In this document: positions 23,328-31,270 of the stretch, piece by piece | Position numbering within the stretch: position 1 is the stretch's first letter | How the letters are laid out: every line of letters starts with the position of its first letter | Source: JANLUX01 sp031409815 | GTDB taxonomy: Bacteria; Bacteroidota; Bacteroidia; AKYH767-A; OLB10 | Direction of reading: 5' to 3' | DNA length: 32,114 nucleotides | NCBI GenBank assembly: GCA_031409815.1 | Contig: JANNXV010000005.1 | Location: 1 to 32,114, forward strand | Notes under the pieces: generated by a model | What the model was told of the DNA's origin: nothing | Seen by the model: the letters and a program-made list of their open reading frames with translations, nothing else | The model's database searches: none | Position numbers and translations under genes: made by a program

Positions 23328-25109
23328 ATGAAACTTCTTTACTCTTATCTTAAACAATACTGGAAACTGATGCTCATCACTTTGCTGCTGGCATGTATCA
23401 ACCAGGTTTTCTCGATGATGGATCCTTTGATACTCGGTAAAATGATTGACCGGGCCAATCATTTTAATTCCTTAGAAAAAGGAGTATTCTGGAATACTGT
23501 TGGTAAATTTTTGCTGGCGCTTGTTGGTGTAGCAATGATATCTCGAATCGCTAAAAATTTTCAGGATTATTCTTTGAACGTGATTATTCAAAAAATGGGA
23601 GCGCAGATTTACTCTGACGGAATACGTCATTCATTGGAATTGCCTTATTCAGTCTTTGAAGATCAGCGTAGCGGAGAAACGTTGGGCAAACTGCAAAAAG
23701 TACGCACTGATGTGGAACGACTGATGACTTCATTCATCAATATTCTTTTTGTTTCCGTTGTTGGTATTGTTGTAGTAAGTATTTATACAATCAAAGTAAA
23801 TTGGGTGATTGGAGCCATCTATTTTTCCGCTATACCCATTATTGGAATTTTAAGTTCTGTGTTGAGCAAAAATATCAAGAAAGTTCAAAAAGTTATTGTG
23901 GCTGAAACAACTGCCTTGGCAGGAACTACTACTGAATCGCTCCGAAATATTGAACTCGTAAAAAGTCTCGGTCTCTCTCAACAGGAAATCAATCGCCTAA
24001 ACAACACCACGCAAAAAATTTTGAAATTAGAATTGAAGAAAGTTCGTTACGTGCGAAGCCTCAGTTTTATACAGGGCACCTGCGTTAATTTGCTTCGCGT
24101 TACTATTCTTGGTGTGATGATGTATTTGATTTTCACTCATCAAATTACAGTAGGACAATTTACCACGATGTTTATTTATTCGTTTTTCATTTTTGGTCCT
24201 TTGCAGGAGATGGGCAACATCATCAATGTTTATCGCGAAACAGAAGTATCATTAGCCAACTTTCAAGAGATATTAGATACCAAACCAGAGCCACGTCCGT
24301 TAAAACCCGTTGCATTGGGACCAATCACCCGCTTTCAGTTTGACGATGTTACTTTTCGTCACCAGACAGCAAACAGCAATGCGGTAAACAATATTGCATT
24401 TAACACCGGTATGGGAGAAACCATTGCATTTGTGGGTCCTTCAGGTTCCGGCAAAACTACTTTGGTGAAACTGCTGGTTGGATTGTATCGTCCTTTAACA
24501 GGAAATATTCTTTACAATAATATTCCTTCAGACAATGTTGACCTAGATGAGTTACGTGCACAAATTGGTTTAGTAACTCAGGACACTCAACTTTTTGCAG
24601 GAACCATTCGTGAAAATTTATTGTTTGTAGCACCCAATGCAACAGATGAAATGTGTCTGGATATGCTGCGTAAGGCTGCTTTACAAAGTTTGCTCGATCG
24701 TGCAGATAAAGGTTTAGATACTTTGATTGGTGAAGGAGGAGTAAAAGTTTCAGGTGGAGAAAAACAACGTTTGTCCATTGCGCGTGCATTGTTACGCAAA
24801 CCATCATTACTTGTATTTGATGAAGCCACCTCTGCGCTTGATTCATTAACAGAAGGAGAAATTACCGATACTATTCGTGAAATTTCGGTTAACCGTAATC
24901 ACATCAATATTTTAATTGCACATCGCTTATCAACCGTTATGCATGCTGATCGCATTTATGTTTTGGAGAAAGGCCATATCATTGAACAAGGACAACATAA
25001 TGAGTTGCTAGATTTAAAAGGTTTGTATTATGCCATGTGGCGCCAGCAGATTGGTGAACGTAAACAACCACTGAAAATAGCTGGTAATGGACAAACTGTA
25101 GCCTCCTAA
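23328..25109 (+). CDS. ABC exporter, heterodimer- or homodimer-type half transporter
   Basis: A 593-residue fused membrane/ATPase half-transporter. The membrane domain (about 12-305) opens WKLMLITLLLACINQVFSMMDPLILGKMID and contains the intracellular helix signature EDQRSGETLGKLQKVRTDVERL. The ATPase domain has Walker A GPSGSGKTT at 370-378, signature VSGGE at 474-478, Walker B LLVFDE ending at D498-E499 and H532. It is a different subfamily from the exporter at 270-2171, with a shorter N-terminus and a VSGGE rather than LSGGQ signature. The glutamate after Walker B is present, so it should hydrolyse ATP. Substrate unknown. A Nudix gene follows by 67 bp, with a short repeat in between. Confidence 0.92.
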   Translation: MKLLYSYLKQYWKLMLITLLLACINQVFSMMDPLILGKMIDRANHFNSLEKGVFWNTVGKFLLALVGVAMISRIAKNFQDYSLNVIIQKMGAQIYSDGIRHSLELPYSVFEDQRSGETLGKLQKVRTDVERLMTSFINILFVSVVGIVVVSIYTIKVNWVIGAIYFSAIPIIGILSSVLSKNIKKVQKVIVAETTALAGTTTESLRNIELVKSLGLSQQEINRLNNTTQKILKLELKKVRYVRSLSFIQGTCVNLLRVTILGVMMYLIFTHQITVGQFTTMFIYSFFIFGPLQEMGNIINVYRETEVSLANFQEILDTKPEPRPLKPVALGPITRFQFDDVTFRHQTANSNAVNNIAFNTGMGETIAFVGPSGSGKTTLVKLLVGLYRPLTGNILYNNIPSDNVDLDELRAQIGLVTQDTQLFAGTIRENLLFVAPNATDEMCLDMLRKAALQSLLDRADKGLDTLIGEGGVKVSGGEKQRLSIARALLRKPSLLVFDEATSALDSLTEGEITDTIREISVNRNHINILIAHRLSTVMHADRIYVLEKGHIIEQGQHNELLDLKGLYYAMWRQQIGERKQPLKIAGNGQTVAS

Positions 25110-25112
25110 TAT

Positions 25113-25150
25113 AATTTTGAATTTCGAACGTTGAATAAAGAATTTTGAAT
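25113..25150. repeat. AATTTTGAAT direct-repeat element after the ABC gene
   Basis: Two exact copies of aattttgaat (25113-25122 and 25141-25150) flank tcgaacgttgaataaag, with a third degenerate gttgaat unit between. It starts 3 bases after the stop codon of the ABC gene. From memory this gaattttgaataacgaattt type recurs between Bacteroidota genes. Confidence 0.5.
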
Positions 25151-25176
25151 TTACCATATTCATAATTATCTAATCT

Positions 25177-25800
25177 ATGAAATTTACTGAATGTGTTTCA
25201 AAACTTCAGGTCGCTTTTAATAAGCCGTTGCCAGGCTTTGAGGCACAACAACAACTTGCACCAAAACATCGGAAGCCAACATCATTTTATCTTGAACGAA
25301 ATCCATCCTATAAAACAGGATGTGTTATGATTATATTATTTCCCGTTAATCAAGAAACACATTTATTGATGATTGAACGAACGGATATTGGTACACACTC
25401 AGGTCAAATAAGTTTTCCGGGTGGAAGACGCGAAATGGATGATGCCAATTTGATTGATGTTGCTTTGCGCGAAACGTATGAAGAGGTTGGAGTAAATCCT
25501 TCGACAATAAAAATACTTGGTCAACTTTCAGAGTTATATATTCCGGTAAGCAATTACCTCGTTCATCCTTTCGTTGGTGTTATTGATCCATTGCCGGCAC
25601 TCACACTAAGCACTGATGAAGTCAAAAAAGTGCTAACACCAGCAATAAATATTTTCATAAATCATAATGGCAATCATCATTTCGAATTTAAAGGATATGA
25701 TGGACACACCATTTATGCACCGTATTTTCCATATGACAACCATAAAATATGGGGTGCCTCAGCAATGATGATCAGTGAACTTTGCATTCTGTTAAAATAA
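25177..25800 (+). CDS. Nudix hydrolase, CoA pyrophosphatase-like (NudL/YeaB type)
   Basis: A 207-residue cytoplasmic Nudix enzyme. The stretch LLMIERTDIGTHSGQISFPGGR is the signature preceding the Nudix box in coenzyme A diphosphatases (compare LTxRxxxLxxHxGQxxFPGG). The Nudix box itself runs GGRREMDDANLIDVALRETYEEVGV; the REtyEE core that binds metal is intact, and the D in place of the first E of the general pattern is usual for this subfamily. Likely activity is cleavage of CoA or acyl-CoA to phosphopantetheine products and 3',5'-ADP. N-terminal extension of about 40 residues is normal. It is convergent with the Omp28 cluster. Confidence 0.88.
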   Translation: MKFTECVSKLQVAFNKPLPGFEAQQQLAPKHRKPTSFYLERNPSYKTGCVMIILFPVNQETHLLMIERTDIGTHSGQISFPGGRREMDDANLIDVALRETYEEVGVNPSTIKILGQLSELYIPVSNYLVHPFVGVIDPLPALTLSTDEVKKVLTPAINIFINHNGNHHFEFKGYDGHTIYAPYFPYDNHKIWGASAMMISELCILLK

Positions 25801-25827
25801 AAAGAGCGCCCTGTGTGAGCGCCCTTT
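25797..25827 (-). terminator. Hairpin terminator of the Omp28 gene at 25855
   Basis: Bases 25801-25809 (aaagagcgc) pair with 25819-25827 (gcgcccttt) with one A-C mismatch, loop of 9. On the minus strand it is followed by a T-rich run (ctttttatttt), so it should terminate the minus-strand lipoprotein gene. It sits directly after the Nudix stop, so it may also affect that transcript, but the plus-strand side has no T-run. Confidence 0.65.
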
Positions 25828-25854
25828 AAAAAAAATATAAACAACAACAGTATC

Positions 25855-26727
25855 TTAATCCCAGGTTTGACTCATTCCTAGTTTAACTTTTTGAACATTT
25901 AATACTTCGCGAGTAACTGAATTTGTAATGAATGCTATGATGTAGCAATCAGAGCCCACTTGAGTTGGAGAAATTTCACAGGTAAATTTTTGCATATCAA
26001 TACCGCCCATCACTTGAGTTGATGTATTGACTTTGCCAGCATTAGCATTACTCATTACCTTAAACAATACATTTTGATGATTGTAAGGCAATATAGGATT
26101 TCCTTTTCCGGAGAATGGGTTTCCAGGAACGCTGTTAAACGCATTTGACTGACCATAATAATTTAATGCTGAATTAACTGTTTCATGCACCATGTAAACA
26201 CTTACGTTGCAGGTTGGAGCAAAAGATGCATTGAACTTAGTGCTAACATCCACATTTACAATATTGCCATTCATTCTGGTATTGAGAGCAAGTCCACAAG
26301 GTGCAGTTTGATTTAGCATCTGCTGAATTCGACTATTATACTGACTCCAGCTAAGTACTCTTGATCCGGAGCTGCCAGTGCGATCAACCAAGGCACATGG
26401 TATTGACAAGGTGCTTGAATTTGTGAAACTCGATATCAAAGGCATATTACTACCAAGCTGCATAATATCGTTAACATGCATTGAAGCAACACACACACGA
26501 TTACTGCTATTTGTTGTAATAGAATTTAACGTGTAACTAGAGTATGGCGCATTACCATAAGAACAGCCAACAAACTCTTCCACTAAAACCTTTTTAGTAA
26601 ATTGCAGAATTGGCACAATTGCTTTCTGAGCACTTTCATTGTTTGCAGGAGCCACATTTGATTCTTCTTTTGTGCAAGAGGCAAACGCAATTGCAAGAGC
26701 GAATAATAAGAATAGATTTTTTTTCAT
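25855..26727 (-). CDS. Omp28-like surface lipoprotein, copy 1 (no CxxC)
   Basis: A 290-residue lipoprotein. The ATG at 26727 is chosen because it starts a classical lipoprotein signal (MKKNLFLLFALAIAFASC, lipid cysteine C18); 19 further codons are open upstream but have no signal character. TKEE follows the cysteine, resembling the K-D/E-rich export signal for surface lipoproteins in Bacteroidota. The body resembles Omp28-related proteins: a thioredoxin-like start (FTKKVLVEEFVGCSYGNAPYS), CGLALNTRMNGNIVNVDV, a middle domain with NPxxGKGNPILPYNHQNVLFKVM, and the C-terminal REVLNVQKVKLGMSQTWD. The CxxC positions are occupied by Y and A. It is the most diverged of three tandem paralogues. A terminator hairpin follows. 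Confidence 0.82.
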   Translation of the reverse strand: MKKNLFLLFALAIAFASCTKEESNVAPANNESAQKAIVPILQFTKKVLVEEFVGCSYGNAPYSSYTLNSITTNSSNRVCVASMHVNDIMQLGSNMPLISSFTNSSTLSIPCALVDRTGSSGSRVLSWSQYNSRIQQMLNQTAPCGLALNTRMNGNIVNVDVSTKFNASFAPTCNVSVYMVHETVNSALNYYGQSNAFNSVPGNPFSGKGNPILPYNHQNVLFKVMSNANAGKVNTSTQVMGGIDMQKFTCEISPTQVGSDCYIIAFITNSVTREVLNVQKVKLGMSQTWD

Positions 26728-26855
26728 CGGTATATATTTTTTTGTTTTTGTTTTAGCAATGATAGCCGCATAAAATAATTGCATGTTGACTATTTATACA
26801 GTTTTCTTACAATGAACCTAACAATTGCAGTACGATTCATTTAAAATTTAGAGTC

Positions 26856-26902
26856 AAAAAAAACACCGACAAGAAAACAGTTGCTGGCTGTTCTTGCCGG
26901 TG
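26856..26902 (-). terminator. Strong intrinsic terminator of the Omp28 gene at 26981
   Basis: Bases 26864-26880 pair with 26888-26902 (stem of about 15 bp with a two-base bulge and one mismatch; the core is caccgacaagaa against ttcttgccggtg). On the minus strand eight T follow (26863-26856). It is the clearest intrinsic terminator in the window, 79 bases past the stop codon of the middle Omp28 copy. Confidence 0.8.
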
Positions 26903-26980
26903 AATATTTTTATAGCACCTTTATTATTTGAGGTAAATAAGGATTAGTAATTCATATCCTAATCAAGCTCAACAGGTATT

Positions 26981-27862
26981 TCAATCAAAATTCTGATTCG
27001 TTCCAAGTTTTGTTTGCTGCACATTCATTATTTCATGTGTGAGATTGGAACTTGTTACTTTATTTATGAAGGCCACAACATATAAATTATTTGAATCGTA
27101 TCCGTTCAAACTTACACTAAATGATTTTTTAACAAACCCTCTGCCATAAATCTGTGCAGCAGTAATTGGTTCACCTAAATTTGGCGTTAACACTTTTCGG
27201 TTTACAAAATCATGATTGTAACCAATGATGGGATTACCAAGTTGATAAAATGGACTGCTCGGTGTATTATTATAGTAGTTTGATTGATTGTAGCCACTGC
27301 CAGTTCCTGAAACACTATCTTCAAACAAATAAACGGTTAATCTATAATCGCCAATCATTGAAGCATTGAACCCAGCGAACACCTCAATATTTGCATAACT
27401 CCCTACCATCTTTGTGTTAATTTTCAATCCGCACTTAGCAGTTTTATTTAAGCATGCATTTATGTTAGCATTCCAGTTTCCTTTGGGCAATACCAAAGTG
27501 CCTCCGAATGGGGTTCTGTTCAGCATGCCTGAAGCATAATAAGGAACAGTAAAAACACTATCCATAAAACTGTAAAGAGGGGTCTCCATTGCATCAGCAT
27601 CGTGAATACCAACACCGAAAACTCGACCAGGATGTGCGGCTGCAATATTTCGAAATTTCATTTCTGCATCCGGGCAGGTTGCACAATGAGAGCTACTAAA
27701 CATTTCGATTAGCAACTTTTGTGTAAAAGTTAAAGGAACAACAACTTGAGAATTCGTTGTTTTATTTCCGTTTATCGGAACCTCTGTAGGCTCAACATTA
27801 TCTTTTTTGCAACCAACAAACAAAATGGCAATAAGCGTAAATGATAGAATTATTCTTTTCAT
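26981..27862 (-). CDS. Omp28-like surface lipoprotein, copy 2 (CxxC present)
   Basis: A 293-residue lipoprotein with signal MKRIILSFTLIAILFVGC (lipid cysteine C18) followed by KKDN, again a candidate surface-export signal. After a linker the Omp28/thioredoxin-like domain begins FTQKLLIEMFSSSHCATCPDAEMKF; C60-A-T-C63 is a CxxC at the position of the thioredoxin active site. Shared blocks with its neighbours are METPLYSFMD, CGLKINTKM, FAGFNASM, NPIIGYNHDFVNRKVL and the terminal HEIMNVQQTKLGTNQNFD. Omp28 of Porphyromonas is a surface lipoprotein proposed to act as an adhesin; a thiol function is inferred only from the CxxC. It has its own strong terminator and a 134-bp upstream gap. Confidence 0.85.
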   Translation of the reverse strand: MKRIILSFTLIAILFVGCKKDNVEPTEVPINGNKTTNSQVVVPLTFTQKLLIEMFSSSHCATCPDAEMKFRNIAAAHPGRVFGVGIHDADAMETPLYSFMDSVFTVPYYASGMLNRTPFGGTLVLPKGNWNANINACLNKTAKCGLKINTKMVGSYANIEVFAGFNASMIGDYRLTVYLFEDSVSGTGSGYNQSNYYNNTPSSPFYQLGNPIIGYNHDFVNRKVLTPNLGEPITAAQIYGRGFVKKSFSVSLNGYDSNNLYVVAFINKVTSSNLTHEIMNVQQTKLGTNQNFD

Positions 27863-27996
27863 GGAGTTTTTTATTCCAATTTACCATGACCAAGAAAAAT
27901 TAATAACTAAAATTTGTGTTTTTCTGACAAAATGCAGGTTGATGGCACTCCTATTCGAAAATAAAAAGTGCAAACATTATGCAACTTCACCCCCTA

Positions 27997-28896
27997 TTAG
28001 TCCCAATCCTTTGTGCTCCCTAACTTTACTTGCTGCACATTCATTATTTCGTGTGTTGTAGAAGTGGCGCCAACTTTATTGACAAAAGCTATTACGTACA
28101 AATCATTTGATTTATAGCCCGCAATCGATGTGGTATATGTCTTAACATCCTTACCTCCTGCTGTAATGTTTGATGCATTAATTCCATCACCTAAATTTGA
28201 ACTCAATACTTTTCGGAGCACACAATTATGTTCAAATCCAATGATAGGATCTCCAGCCTGATAAAATGCATGGCCGGAAACAGTGTTGTATGAATTGCGT
28301 TGATCATATTGATTACCTGTTCCTGTAACATTATTTTCAATCAAATAAACGGATAAATTATAGCTACCTGTCATGGTTTGATTAAATCCTGCATGTGCTT
28401 CAATAGTTGCAGTAGTTCCATTAATAGTTGATTTGATTGCTAATCCACATTTTGCAACTTTAGATTTGTTTAAATTAAAATTACTTAACCACTGAGTACG
28501 ATTCAAAATAGTTATTCCCGTTGATGGAATTCTATTTACCATACCCGATGGAAATGCAGGACTTACCCCATTATTAAAATTAGTTTCCATAAAAGTATAC
28601 ATGGGAGTTTCCATACCATCACTATAGTGAACACAAGCTGCAATCGCTTTTGATGAATTGGCATTCATGATTTCATTAAGCTTTGCTGTTCCATCAGTGC
28701 ATTGTGGCTGACCTGCACCAGTAAATATCTCGAGCAAAACCTTCTGGGTGAAAGTTGCTGGCACCGCACTTACATTAGTGGTATTGGAGTTACCGCCCGA
28801 ATTGCTAGCCGGGGTTGAATTTTCAGGTGAATCATTTTTACTGCATGAATACAGTGCCACGCAGAAAGTAAATAAAAGAAATACTGATTTTTTCAT
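27997..28896 (-). CDS. Omp28-like surface lipoprotein, copy 3 (single cysteine)
   Basis: A 299-residue lipoprotein. The ATG at 28896 opens the signal MKKSVFLLFTFCVALYSC (lipid cysteine C18, then SKND); the frame stays open 30 codons upstream but that part is not signal-like. A Ser/Asn/Thr-rich linker precedes FTQKVLLEIFTGAGQPQCTDGTAKLNE, in which only the second cysteine of the CxxC remains. The rest closely follows copy 2 (METPMYTFME, CGLAIKS, NPIIGxxHN-like block GDPIIGFEHNCVLRKVL, HEIMNVQQVKLGSTKDWD). Copies 2 and 3 look more alike to each other than to copy 1. The three genes run in the same direction, separated by 134 and 253 bp, so they may be transcribed separately. Confidence 0.84.
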   Translation of the reverse strand: MKKSVFLLFTFCVALYSCSKNDSPENSTPASNSGGNSNTTNVSAVPATFTQKVLLEIFTGAGQPQCTDGTAKLNEIMNANSSKAIAACVHYSDGMETPMYTFMETNFNNGVSPAFPSGMVNRIPSTGITILNRTQWLSNFNLNKSKVAKCGLAIKSTINGTTATIEAHAGFNQTMTGSYNLSVYLIENNVTGTGNQYDQRNSYNTVSGHAFYQAGDPIIGFEHNCVLRKVLSSNLGDGINASNITAGGKDVKTYTTSIAGYKSNDLYVIAFVNKVGATSTTHEIMNVQQVKLGSTKDWD

Positions 28897-29026
28897 GACT
28901 TTTGAATATTTATCAAGGTTATTATAGCGAAAACAAAAAGAAGAGGTTTCATCTTGAAAAATCTTCCCTTGTAATAAACACTTCATTTATCTTAATTAGG
29001 GCCTAATGTTATCAAGTAAGGTTTTA

Positions 29027-29034
29027 TAAATTTG
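29027..29034 (+). promoter_or_regulatory. -7 box TAAATTTG for the sterol-desaturase-family gene
   Basis: A perfect TAnnTTTG match 27 bases before the ATG at 29062. Predicted transcription start near 29040. Confidence 0.5.
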
Positions 29035-29061
29035 TGACGATTTTTCCACTATTAACGATTT

Positions 29062-30009
29062 ATGCATAACATAGAATTCTGGCTCACCATTGTTGGCATA
29101 GTTGCTGTGCTAACAGAAAGTTGGTTAAGTACCCGAGAACAGCTCGAACTTTATCATTTCAAAGACAGCTTTAACAACATTTCAATTGGAATACTTAATT
29201 TTTTGCTTGATTTAAGCGTGAAAGGTTTTGTGTTTTTTATTTTAACATGGTTCAATCAGTTTGCGATGTTTAATATCGGTTATTCATTAATTTCCTGGAT
29301 TGCTGTTATCGTTTTACAAGATTTTGCGTTTTATTGGCTACATCGTATTGATCATCATGTTAGATTTTTTTGGGCTGTACATGTAAATCATCATTCATCC
29401 ACACATTTTAATTTTAGCACAGCAATCCGTTCCTCATTATTTCAACCGTTATACCGTTTTGTGTATTATATCCCATTAGCACTAATAGGATTCAGCTCCA
29501 TGCAGATTGTAATAGCTTTTACATTTTGCAATATGTGGGGATTTTTTATTCACACTAAAACCATAGGTAAACTTGGTTGGATGGACAAAGTTTTTGCAAC
29601 TCCAAGTAACCATAGGGTGCATCATGGTTCAAATCCTAAATACTTAGATAAGAATTTAGGTATGTTTCTGATTATCTGGGATCGAATGTTTGGAACCTAC
29701 CAGGAAGAAGAAGAACCTGTAGTGTATGGTTTAACCACAAATATTGAAAATGAGAATTTAAGTACAATAATTTTTCATGAATGGAAAAATATTTTAATAG
29801 ATATTGCCAAACCCATTCCGTTAAAACACAAACTTCACTATTTGTTTGGACAACCTGGCTGGAGTCATGATGGTAGCCGCAAAACGTCAAAGCAAATGCG
29901 TGAAGAATATTTTAAAGAAAAATATCTTGCTGCGGAAGATAATTCAACATATGCAAATAGGCCTGTTCATACCAGTTGTAAAATAAACGAGGATGAGTTT
30001 GCCACCTGA
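29062..30009 (+). CDS. Sterol desaturase / fatty acid hydroxylase family protein
   Basis: A 315-residue integral membrane di-iron oxygenase. The family's histidine clusters are all visible: WLHRIDHH (HxxxHH), HVNHHSSTHFN (HxxHH) and NHRVHHGSN (HxxHH). Helices lie at about 5-22, 40-70, 80-100 and 135-160. Members hydroxylate or desaturate sterols, fatty acids, sphingoid bases or carotenoids. The substrate cannot be told here; bacterial copies in this phylum often act on lipid A chains, sphingolipids or carotenoids. The last 17 bases overlap the Nudix gene, so the two are translated together. Ends with a short polar tail. Confidence 0.9.
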   Translation: MHNIEFWLTIVGIVAVLTESWLSTREQLELYHFKDSFNNISIGILNFLLDLSVKGFVFFILTWFNQFAMFNIGYSLISWIAVIVLQDFAFYWLHRIDHHVRFFWAVHVNHHSSTHFNFSTAIRSSLFQPLYRFVYYIPLALIGFSSMQIVIAFTFCNMWGFFIHTKTIGKLGWMDKVFATPSNHRVHHGSNPKYLDKNLGMFLIIWDRMFGTYQEEEEPVVYGLTTNIENENLSTIIFHEWKNILIDIAKPIPLKHKLHYLFGQPGWSHDGSRKTSKQMREEYFKEKYLAAEDNSTYANRPVHTSCKINEDEFAT

Positions 30010-30454
30010 ACACATTTTTAATGTTCGCGTTTACGGTTTATTAATTAATGAACAAAAAGAAATTTTAATTGCAGAGGAAAAACGTTACAACACTTTCATC
30101 CGCAAATTTCCTGGAGGAGGATTGCAATTTGGCGAAGGAACTATTGAAGCAGTAAAGCGCGAGTTCAGAGAAGAATTGAATATTGAAATTGAAATCATCA
30201 GTCATTTTTATACTACTGATTTTTTTCTACCCTCTGCTTTTAATAGCAAGCAACAAGTTATCAGCATTTATTATTTAGTGAAGAGCATTGACACCATAGC
30301 TGAGAAATATTTTAATCGAAAACCGGTGTCAGAATTAATAGAAGCTGACGAACAATTTTATTGGCTGCATCCTTCTAAAATGAAAGAGGATGATTTTACT
30401 TTCCCCATCGAAAAGAGGGTTTGCAAGCTCTTGATTGAAGATTTTAACTTTTAA
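29993..30454 (+). CDS. Nudix hydrolase (ADP-ribose/nucleoside diphosphate type)
   Basis: A 153-residue cytoplasmic Nudix protein. The box reads GGLQFGEGTIEAVKREFREELNI, which fits Gx5Ex7REUxEExGU except that the last glycine is N. The metal-binding glutamates of REFREE are intact, so it should be active. An N-terminal strand (FNVRVYGLLINEQKEILIAEEKR) is typical of small Nudix enzymes that clear modified nucleotides or sugar-nucleotides. Specificity is unknown. The ATG lies inside the end of the desaturase-family gene (17-bp overlap), and its own 3' end overlaps the convergent RlpA-like gene by 11 bp. Confidence 0.85.
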   Translation: MSLPPEHIFNVRVYGLLINEQKEILIAEEKRYNTFIRKFPGGGLQFGEGTIEAVKREFREELNIEIEIISHFYTTDFFLPSAFNSKQQVISIYYLVKSIDTIAEKYFNRKPVSELIEADEQFYWLHPSKMKEDDFTFPIEKRVCKLLIEDFNF

Positions 30455-31124
30455 AAACAGTTACTTTCATAAAACCCTTGCGTTCAAAAAAATCTTTAGC
30501 TACCAATGCCTCTTTTTTTGTTGCATAATTTGAAATCACAATCTGATACTTTCTGTTTGCTCCTATCCCATTCCCTAAAATAAAAACCTTCTCCACATCT
30601 TCCTGCAAATAAAGTTCGTTAGCGAGATACAGTATGTGTATAAGATCAGTGCTGTTATAAAGCGATAAAGAATGACCAGCAATTTTTTCCTCATTTCCCA
30701 GACAATCCAACACATCACTACAAGTGAAAATGCTGTCCAGTTCCTTATTCTGTTTCAAGATTGTCATTTCTTCAACGCGAACTGTAGCAAGCCCATGCAT
30801 ATAAGAACCCACTCTGCGAGCTGCGCTTTCTGACAAATCAACAATTCGCGTGTAGTTAAAGGGTCCTCTATCATTCACACGAACAGTAACACTTAAATTA
30901 TTTTTAAGGTTGGTCACTCGCAGGTAAGTGCCAAAGTTATATTTACGATGTGCTGCTGTAAATTTATAATTAGAAAATATCTCGCCATTAGCTGTTTTAC
31001 GTCCTTCAAATTCTTTTCCGTAATAAGAAGCTTTGCCTTCAGTATATTTTCTTTTTGACAACTGTTGCCCTTCACTAAACAATAGCGAGAATGATATTAC
31101 AGTGATGAGGAACAATCTAAACAT
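30444..31124 (-). CDS. RlpA-like septal lytic transglycosylase with SPOR-like C-terminus
   Basis: A 226-residue exported protein. Residues 1 to about 19 are a signal peptide (MFRLFLITVISFSLLFSEG); there is no lipobox, unlike E. coli RlpA. Residues 26-115 are the RlpA double-psi barrel: GKASYYGKEFEGRKTANGEIF, FTAAHRKYNFGTYLRVTNL, VTVRVNDRGPFNYTRIVDLSESAARRVG. The catalytic-type aspartate of NDRGPF is present. The C-terminal 75 residues end KYQIVISNYATKKEALVAKDFFERKGFMKVTVFKS, resembling a SPOR domain, which would bind denuded glycan strands at the division septum. It should cut peptidoglycan during daughter-cell separation. Confidence 0.88.
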   Translation of the reverse strand: MFRLFLITVISFSLLFSEGQQLSKRKYTEGKASYYGKEFEGRKTANGEIFSNYKFTAAHRKYNFGTYLRVTNLKNNLSVTVRVNDRGPFNYTRIVDLSESAARRVGSYMHGLATVRVEEMTILKQNKELDSIFTCSDVLDCLGNEEKIAGHSLSLYNSTDLIHILYLANELYLQEDVEKVFILGNGIGANRKYQIVISNYATKKEALVAKDFFERKGFMKVTVFKS

Positions 31125-31128
31125 ATCA

Positions 31129-31136
31129 AAAAGTTA
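31129..31136 (-). promoter_or_regulatory. Promoter of the RlpA-like gene (TTG - 20 bp - TAACTTTT)
   Basis: On the minus strand 31136-31129 reads TAACTTTT (seven of eight to TAnnTTTG), with a TTG at 31159-31157 exactly 20 bases upstream, the expected -33/-7 spacing. The box ends 4 bases before the ATG at 31124. Confidence 0.45.
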
Positions 31137-31270
31137 GGGTAAAAATATTTAAAAATCAATCGCACTGTAGTTATTCTTACAATGTTGTGCAATCGATAAT
31201 TTGTTGAAAAAGCTTGTAGTTAATTTGACTTGAATAAAACAATACAATTATTGCTGCAACCTAGAGAACC

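Noticed and set aside
270..25109. The two ABC exporters as partners in one heterodimer
   Set aside because: They are 21 kb apart, differ in subfamily features, and both have complete catalytic sites.
25804..25824. Two direct copies of gagcgccc as a regulatory repeat
   Set aside because: They are explained as the two arms of the imperfect terminator hairpin at 25801-25827.
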